Assembly (NCBI GenBank): GCA_037133215.1
Contig: JBAXOM010000119.1
Coordinates: 1 to 5,700 of the forward strand
Source: F1-60-MAGs149 sp037133215
Lineage (GTDB): Bacteria > Actinomycetota > Thermoleophilia > Gaiellales > F1-60-MAGs149
Direction of reading: 5' to 3'
DNA: 5,700 bases
The notes below the pieces were generated by a model. That model made no database searches, was not told the DNA's origin, and worked only from the letters and a program-made list of their open reading frames with translations. Below are positions 5,467-5,700 of this stretch, in pieces. The position numbers and the translations under genes are program-made. Position 1 is the first letter of the stretch, and each line of letters begins with the position of its first letter.

Positions 5467-5700
5467 TCAGCCGAGCGGCCACGGGAGGTCGGGCATATGG
5501 GCGTGCCAGACCTCGGCAAGAGAGCCATTGTCGATGATTGTGCCGAGAGCGCCGTCGAGGGCGTTGCGGAGGTCGTCGTCTCCACGACGGACGGCGATGC
5601 CCCACTGGTTGCGCGTTTCGATGGTGAAAGCCAGCCGTAGCTCCGAATCGGCATCGAGAGGCACCATGACGACGTCGTCGTCGACGAAACCATCGATCTC
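5467..5700 (-). CDS. Amino-acid ABC transporter substrate-binding protein (SBP_bac_3), 3' end only
   Basis: The last 77 codons of a gene whose start lies beyond the window end, in frame from position 5700 to the TGA at 5467-5469. The fragment reads EIDGFVDDDVVMVPLDADSE, then AFTIETRNQWGIAVRRGDDDL, then a helix ALGTIIDNGSLAEVW and the end MPDLPWPLG. This is the usual C-terminal lobe of family 3 periplasmic binding proteins: a strand stating the residue set is excluded or chosen, WGIAVRKGD, a final helix with IxxGTLxxVW, and a short proline-rich end. Such proteins capture polar amino acids or similar small molecules outside the membrane for an ABC permease. The ligand-contacting N-terminal lobe is not visible, so specificity is unknown. 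An ATG at 5667 is internal, not a start. It is followed closely by the C26 hydrolase, so the imported compound may be the source of that enzyme's substrate. Confidence 0.85.
   Translation of the reverse strand, partial: EIDGFVDDDVVMVPLDADSELRLAFTIETRNQWGIAVRRGDDDLRNALDGALGTIIDNGSLAEVWHAHMPDLPWPLG

Noticed and set aside
5460..5693. Minus-strand 77-codon frame beginning at 5693
   Set aside because: It overlaps the binding-protein frame that ends at 5467; only the latter has family motifs (WGIAVRRGD, MPDLPWPL) and stays open to the window edge.
1..5700. CRISPR array, insertion sequence, tRNA or rRNA
   Set aside because: Reading through the window I found no regularly spaced repeats, transposase frame with terminal inverted repeats, or RNA gene; nearly all the sequence is accounted for by protein-coding genes.

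Overview
The window looks like chromosomal DNA from a high-GC bacterium with compact gene spacing. I favour an Actinomycetota lineage, possibly a deep-branching one such as Thermoleophilia or Acidimicrobiia. The reasons are the style of the FAD oxidoreductase and of the amino-acid binding protein, and gene starts that lack Shine-Dalgarno sequences but have -10-like hexamers exactly six bases upstream (leaderless style). This taxonomic guess is inference only; no rRNA or marker gene is present.

Layout. (1) 1-188, + strand: the 3' end of a LUD-domain (LutC/YkgG-like) protein. (2) 213-1013, - strand: a secreted L,D-transpeptidase with an SH3-like domain, converging on the LUD gene. (3) 1014-1084: a 71-bp divergent promoter region. 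(4) 1085-2494, + strand: an FAD-dependent oxidoreductase of the DAO family (DadA/PuuB-like). (5) 2495-2588: a convergent gap holding two inverted repeats, one a nearly perfect 30-bp palindrome. (6) 2589-4688, - strand: a cytoplasmic molybdopterin and [4Fe-4S] oxidoreductase. (7) 4731-5450, - strand: a class I glutamine amidotransferase-like hydrolase (peptidase C26, PuuD-like). (8) 5467-5700, - strand: the 3' end of an amino-acid ABC transporter substrate-binding protein that continues beyond the window. No RNA genes, insertion sequences or CRISPR arrays were seen, and there is no gene-free stretch over 300 bases.

How the genes may work together. Genes 8, 7 and 6 run in the same direction with gaps of 16 and 42 bases, which suggests one transcription unit, although genes 7 and 6 may also have their own promoters. 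A binding protein for amino acids or related amines, a gamma-glutamyl hydrolase and, facing them, a PuuB-like flavin amine oxidase fit uptake and breakdown of an amine or gamma-glutamyl amine. The molybdoenzyme would be an additional redox step of unknown substrate. The glutamate-amine ligase (PuuA) and aldehyde dehydrogenase (PuuC) of a complete gamma-glutamyl pathway are not in the window, so this is a hypothesis. The L,D-transpeptidase is probably an unrelated cell-wall gene. I see no clearly new defence or mobile system here.
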